Shown: positions 16,062 to 24,787 of the stretch, piece by piece | How the letters are laid out: the number at the start of each line of letters is the position of its first letter | How positions within the stretch are numbered: the first letter of the stretch is position 1 | Origin: CBFDBF01 sp050287965 | Lineage (GTDB): Bacteria > Pseudomonadota > Gammaproteobacteria > Chromatiales > Chromatiaceae | Length of the DNA: 64,000 nucleotides | Reading direction: 5' to 3' | NCBI GenBank assembly: GCA_050287965.1 | Contig: JBNKCX010000013.1 | Location: forward strand, 65,393-129,392 | Program-made: the position numbers and the translations under genes | The notes under the pieces: generated by a model | Database searches by the model: none | The model's input: the letters and a program-made list of their open reading frames with translations, nothing else | What the model was told of the DNA's origin: nothing

Positions 16062-17162
16062 ATGTCCGGAAACACCATAGGAAAACTCTTCAGCGTCACC
16101 ACCTTCGGTGAGTCCCACGGACCCGCCTTGGGGTGTATCGTGGACGGTTGTCCGCCGGGGCTTGAGCTGTCGGCGGAAGAGCTGCAGCGGGACCTGGATC
16201 GGCGCAAGCCGGGGACCTCCCGCCACACCACCCAGCGCCGCGAGGCCGATGAGGTGGAGATCCTTTCCGGGGTGTTTGAGGGAAAGACCACGGGTACGCC
16301 CATCGGTCTGCTTATCCGCAATACCGATCAGCGTTCCAAGGACTACTCGGAAATCATGGACCGATTCCGTCCGGGTCACGCCGACTACACCTACCAGCAG
16401 AAATACGGGTGCCGCGACTACCGGGGCGGGGGACGATCCTCGGCGCGGGAGACCGCCATGCGGGTGGCTGCCGGAGGCATCGCCAAGAAATACCTGCGCG
16501 ACCGTCACGGTATCGAGATACGCGGTTACCTGGCCCAGTTGGGGCCGATTATGGCGGAAAAGCTCGATTGGGATGAGGTGGATCGGAACCCCTTTTTCTC
16601 TCCGGACGCTGACAAGGTTGCGGAGATGGAACGGTACATGGATGCGTTGCGCAAGGAGGGGAACTCCATCGGCGCGCGCATCAACGTGGTGGCCACCGGA
16701 GTCATGCCCGGGTTGGGAGAACCGGTGTTTGATCGATTGGATGCGGATATAGCCCACGCCCTCATGAGCATAAACGCCGTCAAGGGGGTGGAGATCGGCG
16801 CCGGTTTTGCGTGCGTCACCCAGAAGGGGACGGAACATCGGGACGAGATAACCCCCGAGGGATTCCTCAGCAACCACGCCGGCGGTGTACTGGGGGGAAT
16901 ATCCAGCGGCCAGGACATCGTCGCCTCCATCGCCCTCAAACCCACCTCCAGTATCCTGCTTCCGGGTCGTACGGTTAATCTGGAGGGGCAGCCGGTGGAA
17001 GTAGTAACCGAGGGACGGCACGATCCCTGTGTGGGTATACGCGCCACCCCCATAGCGGAAGCGATGCTGGCCATGGTGCTGATGGATCATCTCCTGCGCC
17101 ACCGTGCTCAGAATCTCGAGGTGCAATCAGGGACCCCGGTAATTCCCTCGTCAGCGGGGTGA
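16062..17162 (+). CDS. aroC: Chorismate synthase
   Basis: The product has 366 residues, the usual length. The N-terminal family signature GESHGPALG is at about 18-26, with RRKPGTSRHTTQRREADEVE further on and the third signature RTVNLEGQPVEV near the end. It converts 5-enolpyruvylshikimate 3-phosphate to chorismate, using reduced FMN, the last step of the shikimate pathway in the cytoplasm. It starts 19 bases after the TolC-type gene and lies upstream of a transporter gene. The trp genes that use chorismate lie about 12 kb to the right. Confidence 0.97.
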   Translation: MSGNTIGKLFSVTTFGESHGPALGCIVDGCPPGLELSAEELQRDLDRRKPGTSRHTTQRREADEVEILSGVFEGKTTGTPIGLLIRNTDQRSKDYSEIMDRFRPGHADYTYQQKYGCRDYRGGGRSSARETAMRVAAGGIAKKYLRDRHGIEIRGYLAQLGPIMAEKLDWDEVDRNPFFSPDADKVAEMERYMDALRKEGNSIGARINVVATGVMPGLGEPVFDRLDADIAHALMSINAVKGVEIGAGFACVTQKGTEHRDEITPEGFLSNHAGGVLGGISSGQDIVASIALKPTSSILLPGRTVNLEGQPVEVVTEGRHDPCVGIRATPIAEAMLAMVLMDHLLRHRAQNLEVQSGTPVIPSSAG

Positions 17163-17215
17163 GCCCCGGGTGCTGAGCTATCTCCGATTTCCACCCCTCG
17201 GCCCCCGGCCCTAAT

Positions 17216-18364
17216 ATGCCGTACTGGCGACTCTCCAGTTTCTATCTCTTCTATTTTGCCGCCCTCGGGACTCTGGTTCCCTACTGGGGCCTGTATCTGA
17301 AGAGCATCGATTTTGACGCCGTGGCCATCGGCGAGCTCATGGCCATACCCCTGGCAACCAAATTTATCGCGCCCTACGTGTGGGGTTGGATCGGTGATCA
17401 CCTGGGTCATCGCATGTTTATCGTACGCCTCGGTTCCCTTCTCACCGCCGTCATATTCCTCGGGGTGTTCTGGCTGCGCGGCTTCTGGGGATTGGGACTC
17501 GCCATGGCGCTGTTCAGCTTTTTCTGGAACGCCGTGCTGCCTCAATTCGAGGCGGTAACCCTCCGCTATCTCGGCGATAAGGCGCAAAAATACGCCCGTA
17601 TCCGGGTTTGGGGGTCCATCGGATTCATTGCTACCGTGATGCTGCTCGGGGTGATGGTCGACCATTCGGGACCAGCCGCGATTCTTCCCGTACTCCTGGG
17701 TATCTACGTGGCCATCTGGTTATCCAGTATGGCGGTTAGGGACCCCGATCCTGAATCCCACCCCCCGGGTCAGTCCTCGATCATGGCGGTGATGAGACTG
17801 CCGGCCGTGATCGGCTTTTTTGCCACCTGTTTTCTGTTGCAGGCCAGTCACGGCGCCTACTACACCTTTTACTCCATATATATGGAAGCGGAGGGCTATT
17901 CGAAAACCGTAATCGGCCAGCTCTGGGCCCTGGGCGTCATCGCCGAGGTGATGGTGTTTCTGATTATGCATCGGTTGTTACAGCGCTGGGGCGCCCGCAA
18001 CGTGCTCCTGGCCAGTCTGCTGTTGGCCGCGGCGCGTTGGCTCCTGATCGGGAATTTCCCCCAGTCGTTATGGATAATGCTGGTGGCGCAGGTTCTGCAT
18101 GCCGCCACCTTCGGGACCTTTCACGCCTCCGCCATTCACCTTGTTCACCGCTATTTCACCGGACGGCACCAGGGGCGAGGGCAGGCCCTGTATGCCAGTC
18201 TCAGTTTCGGTGCGGGTGGCGCCCTCGGCAGTCTCAGCAGCGGTTTTCTCTGGTCCAGCGTCGGACCGGCGGTGACCTTCGGTCTGTCCGCAGTGGTTGC
18301 GCTTCTCGCTTTTTTAACGGCATGGCTATGGGTTGCCGATAATCTGGATGAGGGCCGCTACTGA
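17216..18364 (+). CDS. MFS transporter, HcaT/phenylpropionate-permease-like
   Basis: The product has 382 residues with twelve predicted membrane helices. The N-terminal part YWRLSSFYLFYFAALGTLVPY and the loop GWIGDHLGHR match the MFS_1-like group that includes HcaT. Conserved arginines and the segment RIRVWGSIGF are typical of that group. The substrate is unknown; the group includes aromatic acid and nucleoside-type permeases. It lies 53 bases after aroC, possibly in the same transcript. Its stop overlaps the stop of the convergent lysR gene by seven bases. Confidence 0.85.
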   Translation: MPYWRLSSFYLFYFAALGTLVPYWGLYLKSIDFDAVAIGELMAIPLATKFIAPYVWGWIGDHLGHRMFIVRLGSLLTAVIFLGVFWLRGFWGLGLAMALFSFFWNAVLPQFEAVTLRYLGDKAQKYARIRVWGSIGFIATVMLLGVMVDHSGPAAILPVLLGIYVAIWLSSMAVRDPDPESHPPGQSSIMAVMRLPAVIGFFATCFLLQASHGAYYTFYSIYMEAEGYSKTVIGQLWALGVIAEVMVFLIMHRLLQRWGARNVLLASLLLAAARWLLIGNFPQSLWIMLVAQVLHAATFGTFHASAIHLVHRYFTGRHQGRGQALYASLSFGAGGALGSLSSGFLWSSVGPAVTFGLSAVVALLAFLTAWLWVADNLDEGRY

Positions 18365-19227
18365 CGGCGACAACTCTCCAGCATCGCCTGCGCCGCGTTG
18401 GATAGGCTGCGATTACGGTGAACCACCGCACCCAGGCTTCTGCTAAGTCGGATTCCATCCACCTCCAGGACCACGAGGGTATCGTTGTCGATCATGGTCC
18501 GGGGGAGCAGACTCCAGCCTAAGCCGATACCCACCAGCATCTTGAGGGTTTCCAGGTAGTTGGTGGAAATGGCGATTTCGATATCCAGACCCCGAGGCGT
18601 CAGTGCCTGTTCCAGGATCATTCGGGTATAGGTGCCGCCGCCCGGCAGCACCGCGGGGAAGGCCGTAAGTTCCTTGAAGGTAACCGCCGGATTCGTTGCC
18701 AGAGGATGCCCCTTATGCACGAGAAACTCCAGCGGATCCGGCCAGATCTCGCTGATTTCCAGGTTGGCGGAGGGGGCGGTGGGCAGGGTGACTATGGCCA
18801 GTTCCAGTTCCCCGCGCTCCACCGCGCTGCAGCCGGTTTCGGAATCGAGGAAACGGATGTCGAGACGAACCTCCGGATACCGTTTGCTGAAGCTGTTCAA
18901 GACCGGGGGCAGACGATGCAGGCCGATATGGTGACTGGTTCCCATACTCAGGGTGCCTCCGACCTTCCCCGACAGATTCGACAGGGAACGCTGGATATCC
19001 GTCATCTCATCGAGCAACCGTTTGGCACGGGGCAGCAGTTGCGTCCCCGCCTCGGTCAGCCCGATCTTCCTGCCGATACGGTCGAACAGTCGGGTGTCCA
19101 GTTTCTCCTCCAGGGCGGCGATGCGTTTACTGACCGCGGGCTGGGTCAGAAAAAGTCGTTCCCCCGCCAGGGAGAAGGAGCCGGTCTCGGCCACCGCCAC
19201 GAAGGCGCTCAGTTCGTTGAGTTCCAT
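18358..19227 (-). CDS. LysR-family transcriptional regulator, divergent from leuC
   Basis: The product has 289 residues. The N-terminal winged helix-turn-helix (about 1-60) has the family pattern LNELSAFVAVAETGSFSLAGE followed by LTQPAVSKRIAALEEKL. A linker helix and the periplasmic-binding-like effector domain follow. The gene is divergent from leuCDB with a 125-base spacer that holds a LysR-type palindrome. Control of leucine genes and of itself is therefore likely, as with LeuO-like or other leu-linked LysR proteins. The effector is unknown. The stop overlaps the MFS gene tail-to-tail. Confidence 0.9.
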   Translation of the reverse strand: MELNELSAFVAVAETGSFSLAGERLFLTQPAVSKRIAALEEKLDTRLFDRIGRKIGLTEAGTQLLPRAKRLLDEMTDIQRSLSNLSGKVGGTLSMGTSHHIGLHRLPPVLNSFSKRYPEVRLDIRFLDSETGCSAVERGELELAIVTLPTAPSANLEISEIWPDPLEFLVHKGHPLATNPAVTFKELTAFPAVLPGGGTYTRMILEQALTPRGLDIEIAISTNYLETLKMLVGIGLGWSLLPRTMIDNDTLVVLEVDGIRLSRSLGAVVHRNRSLSNAAQAMLESCRRQ

Positions 19228-19256
19228 GGTTCGATTCCAGGATGGTTATGCCATAT

Positions 19257-19271
19257 ATTCCATTATAGAAT
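19257..19271. promoter_or_regulatory. LysR-type operator between lysR and leuC
   Basis: The palindrome ATTC-CATTATA-GAAT fits the T-N11-A box bound by LysR proteins. It sits 30 bases ahead of the lysR start and 82 bases ahead of leuC, the expected place for divergent control and autoregulation. The functional claim rests on position and pattern only. Confidence 0.5.
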
Positions 19272-19352
19272 CATATTTATGAAAAAGATGAATTTGTTTT
19301 ATACACGGCGGTTGGCTACCATTCAGCCATCAACAACCTGGAATTCAAGAAC

Positions 19353-20756
19353 ATGAGCGCGAAAACACTCTACGACAAACTCTGGGAAGCGCATCTGGTC
19401 CGCACTGACGAAGACGGTACCGCGTTGCTCTATATCGACCGGCAACTGGTGCACGAGGTGACCTCGCCGCAGGCCTTTGAGGGGCTGCGTATGGCAGGCC
19501 GCAAACCCTGGCGCCCGGAGGCCAATATCGCCACACCGGACCATAACGTCCCCACCCTCGGTCGGGCCAACGGCATCGACGATCCCGTCGCCCGCCTGCA
19601 GGTGGAGACTCTGGATCGGAACTGCGAGGAGTTCGGTATCACCGAGTTCGGCATGGATGATATCCGCCAGGGGGTGGTGCATGTGATGGGGCCGGAACAG
19701 GGCGCCACCCTGCCGGGCATGACCGTGGTCTGTGGTGATTCCCATACCGCCACCCACGGCGCCTTCGGTGCGTTGGCTTTCGGTATCGGTACCTCGGAGG
19801 TGGAACATGTGCTGGCCACCCAGTGCCTGATCCAGAAGAAGTCCAGGACCATGCTGGTCGATGTGCAGGGCAAGGTGGGTCCCGGCGTGACCGGCAAGGA
19901 CATCATCCTGGCGGTGATCGGCAGGATCGGTACCGCCGGCGGCACCGGCTATGTCATCGAGTTCGCGGGCGAGGCCATTCGCGACCTCTCCATGGAGGGG
20001 CGCATGACCGTCTGCAATATGGCTATCGAGGGCGGTGCCCGTGCCGGCATCATCGCGGTGGACGGGAAGACCATGGACTACGTCAAGGGACGTCCCTACG
20101 CCCCGGATGGTGAGATGTGGGATCGGGCCGTGGCGGCGTGGCAGCAGTTGCACAGCGATGAGGGGGCCCGCTTCGACACGGTGGTGACCGTTGACGCTGC
20201 CGCCATTGAGCCGCAGGTGACCTGGGGCACGTCGCCGGAGATGGTGCTTCCGGTATCGGCCACGGTGCCCGATCCGGCGGCGGAAGCGGACCCGATAAAG
20301 GCGGAAGGTATGCGCCGGGCCCTGGAGTACATGGGGCTGGAAGCGGGCGTCCCCATTTCCGAGATCCGGCCGGACCATGTGTTTATCGGTTCCTGCACCA
20401 ACGGCCGTATCGAAGACCTGCGAGCGGCCGCCGTGGTGGCCAAGGGCCGTAAGGTGGCGGACAACATCAAACAGGCGCTGGTGGTGCCGGGTACGGGACT
20501 GGTGAAACAGCAGGCGGAAGCGGAGGGTCTGGACAAGATCTTCATCGAGGCCGGTTTCGAATGGCGTGAACCGGGTTGTTCCATGTGCCTGGCCATGAAC
20601 GCCGACCGGCTGCAGCCGGGTGACCGTTGTGCCTCCACCTCCAACCGCAACTTCGAGGGGCGGCAGGGGCAGGGGGGTCGTACCCACCTGGTGAGCCCGG
20701 CCATGGCCGCCGCCGCTGCGGTAACCGGCCGTTTTGTGGATGTAAGAACGTTATAG
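19353..20756 (+). CDS. leuC: 3-isopropylmalate dehydratase large subunit
   Basis: The product has 467 residues, standard length. It carries the three cluster cysteines of the aconitase family: FIGSCTNGRIEDL near 346 and EPGCSMCLAMN near 406-416. DSHTATHGAFGA near 130 is also characteristic. With LeuD it isomerises 2-isopropylmalate to 3-isopropylmalate in leucine synthesis, using a 4Fe-4S cluster. It is the first gene of leuC-leuD-leuB. leuA is not in the window. The gap to leuD is filled by a paired repeat, so the operon may have been interrupted secondarily. Confidence 0.97.
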   Translation: MSAKTLYDKLWEAHLVRTDEDGTALLYIDRQLVHEVTSPQAFEGLRMAGRKPWRPEANIATPDHNVPTLGRANGIDDPVARLQVETLDRNCEEFGITEFGMDDIRQGVVHVMGPEQGATLPGMTVVCGDSHTATHGAFGALAFGIGTSEVEHVLATQCLIQKKSRTMLVDVQGKVGPGVTGKDIILAVIGRIGTAGGTGYVIEFAGEAIRDLSMEGRMTVCNMAIEGGARAGIIAVDGKTMDYVKGRPYAPDGEMWDRAVAAWQQLHSDEGARFDTVVTVDAAAIEPQVTWGTSPEMVLPVSATVPDPAAEADPIKAEGMRRALEYMGLEAGVPISEIRPDHVFIGSCTNGRIEDLRAAAVVAKGRKVADNIKQALVVPGTGLVKQQAEAEGLDKIFIEAGFEWREPGCSMCLAMNADRLQPGDRCASTSNRNFEGRQGQGGRTHLVSPAMAAAAAVTGRFVDVRTL

Positions 20757-20783
20757 CTGTTATGCGCTAATCCGCGTCGAGAG

Positions 20784-20940
20784 TTAACGCGGAGAACGCA
20801 AAGGCGCTAAGACGCGGAGATCATTGATTCAGACGGAATCGGACTTCGAGGGAAATGACATCGGAAAGAGGTGTCTTGAATTTTGCAATAAATTCCTTTG
20901 CGCCTCTGCGACTTTGCATCCTTTGCGTTTAATTTCGTGG
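20784..20940. repeat. Paired inverted intergenic repeat between leuC and leuD
   Basis: The left arm at 20784-20820 begins TTAACGCGGAGAACGCAAAG. The right arm at about 20895-20940 is its approximate reverse complement (CCTTTGCGCCTCTGCGACTT and on to CCTTTGCGTTTAA). The arms flank about 75 bases. The same element recurs in several other gaps of this window. It looks like a non-coding MITE- or REP-like element. Confidence 0.8.
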
Positions 20941-20953
20941 TTAGGAGAGAGAG

Positions 20954-21595
20954 ATGGATAAATTTGTGAGTTTTACCGGTGTGGTGGCGCCGTTGGATAG
21001 GGCCAACGTGGATACCGACGCCATTATTCCGAAACAGTTTCTGAAGTCCATCAAGCGGACCGGATTCGGACCCTATCTGTTCGATGAGTGGCGCTATATG
21101 GATCATGGCGAGCCGGATATGGACTGCAGCAACCGGCCGCGTAATCCCGATTTCGTGCTTAACGATCCCCGATATGCGAGTGCGCGGATTTTGCTGGCGC
21201 GGGATAACTTCGGCTGCGGTTCATCCCGGGAGCATGCGCCGTGGGCGTTGGCGGATTACGGTTTCAAGGTGATCATCGCCCCCAGCTTTGCGGATATCTT
21301 TTTCAATAACAGCTTTAAGAACGGATTGCTCCCCATCAAGCTGGATGCCGGGGTTGTGGACGGGCTGTTCAAAAAGGCGGGCGGAGAGCAGGCGCTTGAG
21401 ATCACGGTGGATCTGGCGGCCCAGGAACTGCGGCTTGCCGACGGTGAGGTGATTCCGTTCGAGGTGGATGAGTTCCGCAAACATTGTCTGCTTGAAGGGC
21501 TGGACGACATCGGCCTGACCCTGCGGCACGCGGAAGAGATCAAGGCCTTCGAACGGCAACGGCGCGAACAGGCCCCGTGGGTATTCGGAGATTAG
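20954..21595 (+). CDS. leuD: 3-isopropylmalate dehydratase small subunit
   Basis: The product has 213 residues, the usual length for the proteobacterial LeuD. Typical stretches are DRANVDTDAIIPKQFLK near 17-33 and the substrate loop NFGCGSSREHAPWAL near 76-90. It forms the swivel domain of the isomerase with LeuC. A strong ribosome site, AGGAGAGAGAG, precedes the ATG. This suggests the gene is translated independently of leuC despite the repeat-filled gap. Confidence 0.97.
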   Translation: MDKFVSFTGVVAPLDRANVDTDAIIPKQFLKSIKRTGFGPYLFDEWRYMDHGEPDMDCSNRPRNPDFVLNDPRYASARILLARDNFGCGSSREHAPWALADYGFKVIIAPSFADIFFNNSFKNGLLPIKLDAGVVDGLFKKAGGEQALEITVDLAAQELRLADGEVIPFEVDEFRKHCLLEGLDDIGLTLRHAEEIKAFERQRREQAPWVFGD

Positions 21596-21615
21596 TGCGG
21601 ATCGGAAATATGGAG

Positions 21616-21819
21616 ATTTAACGCGGAGAACGCAAAGACGCAGAGACGCAAAGGTTGGATAAGTTGTTTTGTTGTTATATTCAGCGTATTCCGGGAACCA
21701 GAAGGATCGAACCTGTTTCGTCGGGGTTTTCTCCGGGTAAGCGGATTAAGCAGAAGTTTTTTGAATTGGAATCAAATTTTCTTTGCGACTTTGTGCCTCT
21801 GCGTCCTTTGCGTTTAATT
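21616..21819. repeat. Paired inverted intergenic repeat between leuD and leuB
   Basis: The left arm at 21616-21654 starts ATTTAACGCGGAGAACGCAA. The right arm at about 21781-21819 is an approximate reverse complement and ends in GTTTAATTC. About 125 bases of AT-rich sequence lie between. A short open frame, 21655-21888, runs through it but reads through the repeat arm and is rejected as a gene. Confidence 0.8.
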
Positions 21820-21884
21820 CCGATCTATCAGGTAGCGATTAATCCAAGCTTTATTCGGTGTGTTAATAGAATTCAGGAACAATC

Positions 21885-22958
21885 ATGAGCAAAAAAATAT
21901 TGGTATTGCCGGGTGACGGCATAGGGCAGGAGATCATGGCCGAGGCGGTGAAGGTTCTGAACTGCCTGCGTAACGACCACGGTCTGCAGGTGGAACTGGA
22001 CCAGGCGTTGGTGGGCGGTTGCGCTTACGACGAGACCGGTTCACCGCTGCCGGAAGAGACGCTGGCCAAGGCGAGGGAGGCGGACGCGGTGCTGCTGGGC
22101 GCCGTGGGCGGTATCAAGTGGGAGTCGCTGGACTATTCGGTGCGTCCCGAAAGGGGCCTGCTGGGCCTGCGCAAGGAGCTGGGATTGTTCGCCAACCTGC
22201 GGCCGGCCATCCTCTATCCGCAGCTCGCGGATGCCTCCACCCTGAAACCCGAGGTGGTTTCCGGTCTCGATATCATGATTGTGCGCGAACTGACCGGCGG
22301 TATCTATTTCGGCGGGCCGCGGGGTATACGCGAACTGGAATCCGGCGAAAAGGAGGGTTTCAACACCCTGGTCTATCGTGAGTCGGAAGTGGACCGAATC
22401 GTGCGGGTGGCCATGGACATCGCTATGAAGCGCGGCAAGCGGGTATGTTCCGTGGACAAGGCCAACGTGCTGGAGGTGACCGAGTTGTGGCGCGACGTGG
22501 CGATTAAGGTTGGAAAGGATTATCCGGACGTGGAGCTTTCCCATATGTACGTGGACAATGCGGCCATGCAACTGGTGAAATGGCCGAAGCAGTTTGACGT
22601 TATGGTGACTACCAACATGTTCGGCGATATCCTCTCCGATTGTGCGGCCATGTTGACCGGTTCCATCGGTATGCTGCCGTCCGCCTCCCTGGATGAGAAC
22701 GGCAAGGGTATGTACGAACCGATCCACGGTTCCGCTCCCGATATCGCCGGCAAGGGTGTAGCCAATCCTCTGGCGACCATCCTCTCGGTGGCCATGATGC
22801 TGCGTTATTCACTGGATGAACCCGCCATGGCGGAACGTATTGAAAGGGCCGTGGACAAAGTACTTAATGACGGCTTGCGTACCCGGGACATCATGTCCGA
22901 CGGCATGAAGCAGGTGGGCACTGTGGAGATGGGCGACGCCGTGGTGGCGGCGCTCTGA
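21885..22958 (+). CDS. leuB: 3-isopropylmalate dehydrogenase
   Basis: The product has 357 residues. It has the family start ILVLPGDGIGQEIMAEAVKVL, the substrate arginines in the RPERGLLGLRKELGLFANLRP region, YFGGPRG, and the NAD and metal signature NMFGDILSDCAAMLTGSIGM near 245. It oxidises and decarboxylates 3-isopropylmalate to 2-oxoisocaproate with NAD. It is the third gene of the leu set and is followed by asd after another repeat-containing gap. Confidence 0.97.
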   Translation: MSKKILVLPGDGIGQEIMAEAVKVLNCLRNDHGLQVELDQALVGGCAYDETGSPLPEETLAKAREADAVLLGAVGGIKWESLDYSVRPERGLLGLRKELGLFANLRPAILYPQLADASTLKPEVVSGLDIMIVRELTGGIYFGGPRGIRELESGEKEGFNTLVYRESEVDRIVRVAMDIAMKRGKRVCSVDKANVLEVTELWRDVAIKVGKDYPDVELSHMYVDNAAMQLVKWPKQFDVMVTTNMFGDILSDCAAMLTGSIGMLPSASLDENGKGMYEPIHGSAPDIAGKGVANPLATILSVAMMLRYSLDEPAMAERIERAVDKVLNDGLRTRDIMSDGMKQVGTVEMGDAVVAAL

Positions 22959-22962
22959 AACA

Positions 22963-23156
22963 TTACACTACAGAGAGCACGGAGGACACGGAGTCTTTGA
23001 ATTGAGGCGGTGATCTGTTCGTAATTACTGACGTGGCGCTATCGCAACCGATACCGCCGTCCTATGTTGATAGTCACCGCGAAGAACATAAAGACCGCCG
23101 GTATTTTGTTTTGCCTGTTGTGGATCTCCGTGACCTCTGTGTACTCTGTGGTTAAA
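22963..23156. repeat. Paired inverted intergenic repeat between leuB and asd
   Basis: The left arm at about 22963-22995 carries CTACAGAGAGCACGGAGGAC. The right arm at about 23125-23156 carries CTCCGTGACCTCTGTGTACT and ends GTGGTTAAAG, the approximate reverse complement. A degenerate copy of the other repeat flavour (GCGAAGAACATAAAGACCGC) lies near 23078. Otherwise the 218-base gap has no visible gene. Confidence 0.7.
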
Positions 23157-23176
23157 GTTATTTTGAGAGAAAGAAA

Positions 23177-24292
23177 ATGAAACGGGTTGGTTTTGTAGGT
23201 TGGCGCGGCATGGTCGGTTCGGTCCTTATGGACCGGATGCGGGCGGAGGATGATTTCGCCCTGATCGAGGAGCCGGTGTTTTTTACCACCTCACAGGTCG
23301 GCCAGGACGGTCCGGATGTGGGCCACGGGGCACAACCGCTCAAGGATGCCTCCGATATCGACGCGCTCAAGACGATGGACGCCATCGTCACCTGTCAGGG
23401 CGGCGGCTACACCTCGGATGTATTCCCGAAACTGCGTGCCGCGGGATGGAACGGTTACTGGATCGATGCCGCTTCGACCCTGAGGATGGAGAAAGAGAGC
23501 GTTATTATCCTTGATCCTGTCAACGGCGACCTGATCAGGGATTCAATCCGGGCCGGGATAAAGGACTATATCGGGGGTAACTGCACGGTCAGCCTGATGC
23601 TCATGGCCCTCGGCGGCCTGTTCCGTGAGGGGCTGGTGGAGTGGATGACCGCCATGACCTATCAGGCCGCATCCGGTGCGGGGGCTCAGAACATGCGCGA
23701 GCTGCTGGCTCAGATGGGGAGCGCCCACGGCGCCGTGAAGCCGCTTCTGGACGATCCCGCCTCCGCCATCCTGGAGATCGATCAGCGGGTAGCCGATACC
23801 TTGCGCAGCGACGCTTTCCCTACGGAAAATTTCGGCGCCCCTCTCGCGGGCAGTCTGATCCCCTGGATCGACAAGCAAATGGAGAACGGTCAGAGCCGCG
23901 AGGAATGGAAGGGCAGTGTTGAAACCAATAAGATCCTGGGACGGGAGGTGAACCCGATCCCCATCGACGGCATCTGCGTGCGCATCGGTGCCATGCGTTC
24001 GCACAGTCAGGCGTTGACCATAAAACTGGTTAAGGATGTGCCGGTTTCCGAGATCGAAGGGATCCTCGCCTCGGCCAACGATTGGGTAAAGGTGATCCCC
24101 AATGATCGCGATCAATCCATACGGGAGCTGACGCCCGCGGCCGTGACCGGTACCCTCGGCGTCCCCGTGGGGCGTCTGCGCAAACTCGCCATGGGGGGGG
24201 AGTATCTCTCCGCCTTTACCGTGGGCGATCAGTTGTTGTGGGGTGCAGCCGAACCGTTGCGCCGTATGGTGCGGATTCTTATGGAGCGGTGA
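23177..24292 (+). CDS. asd: Aspartate-semialdehyde dehydrogenase
   Basis: The product has 371 residues, the long Gram-negative type. The NADP loop VGWRGMVGSVLMDRM is at about 6-20. The catalytic cysteine lies in GGNCTVSLMLMAL near 135. Substrate residues are in the RIGAMRSHSQALT segment near 270. It reduces aspartyl phosphate to aspartate semialdehyde, the branch point to lysine, cell-wall diaminopimelate, threonine and methionine. The order leuB-asd-fimV-truA is typical of pseudomonad-like gammaproteobacteria. Confidence 0.97.
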   Translation: MKRVGFVGWRGMVGSVLMDRMRAEDDFALIEEPVFFTTSQVGQDGPDVGHGAQPLKDASDIDALKTMDAIVTCQGGGYTSDVFPKLRAAGWNGYWIDAASTLRMEKESVIILDPVNGDLIRDSIRAGIKDYIGGNCTVSLMLMALGGLFREGLVEWMTAMTYQAASGAGAQNMRELLAQMGSAHGAVKPLLDDPASAILEIDQRVADTLRSDAFPTENFGAPLAGSLIPWIDKQMENGQSREEWKGSVETNKILGREVNPIPIDGICVRIGAMRSHSQALTIKLVKDVPVSEIEGILASANDWVKVIPNDRDQSIRELTPAAVTGTLGVPVGRLRKLAMGGEYLSAFTVGDQLLWGAAEPLRRMVRILMER

Positions 24293-24787
24293 CCGGCAGC
24301 CCCTTCCGCCGTCGTAGAGCGAAGAAAGGGTTGGCGGTTTTATCTCGTAGCGACCTCCGATCTGTATTCAGGCAGTCTTGATCTCCGTACTCGTCGTCGG
24401 TGTATTTCTTTGCCCTGCAATATAGGAAAAGGGGGCGACATTGGCGTAACAACGGTTCGCTATTTGTCGCTCAGGGCGGGTTTTTTTGACGGGTGGCGGG
24501 AAGAAATTTCCCTTTTTACCGGTCGAAATTTGTGGACCTTGTCCAACAATATTTGAAAGTGTGCAGCAATCAACAGTATTCAAGTGGCTGAAATTTTGGT
24601 AAAAAGCTATTTATAAGCTATAGTTAGCGGGGAAATGTTAAGTTCATTCTACGTTTGGTGAGGAACCGAACGAGAGGGTGATGGGGAAATTGCCCCAGTT
24701 TAGCAACAATTGGGAACCGGTTTTACCGGTGTCTTCGTGTGCAGATCGCTCAATTCATGTTGTGACTGTGCAGATTAAGGGGGAAAT
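24293..24787. other. Long leader region before fimV
   Basis: About 495 bases have no supported gene. A minus-strand 71-codon frame (24368-24583) lacks a ribosome site. The stretch near 24596-24630 is AT-rich with repeated AGCTAT units around TTTATAAGCTATAGT and could hold the fimV promoter. That would imply a 5' leader of roughly 150 bases. No riboswitch was recognised. Confidence 0.35.

Noticed and set aside
19323..20687. Minus-strand open frame of 454 codons opposite leuC
   Set aside because: It is the shadow of a high-GC gene. The protein is His/Gly/Arg-rich without domains, and leuC on the other strand is certain.
21655..21888. 77-codon open frame between leuD and leuB
   Set aside because: It reads through a repeat arm and has no protein-like pattern.
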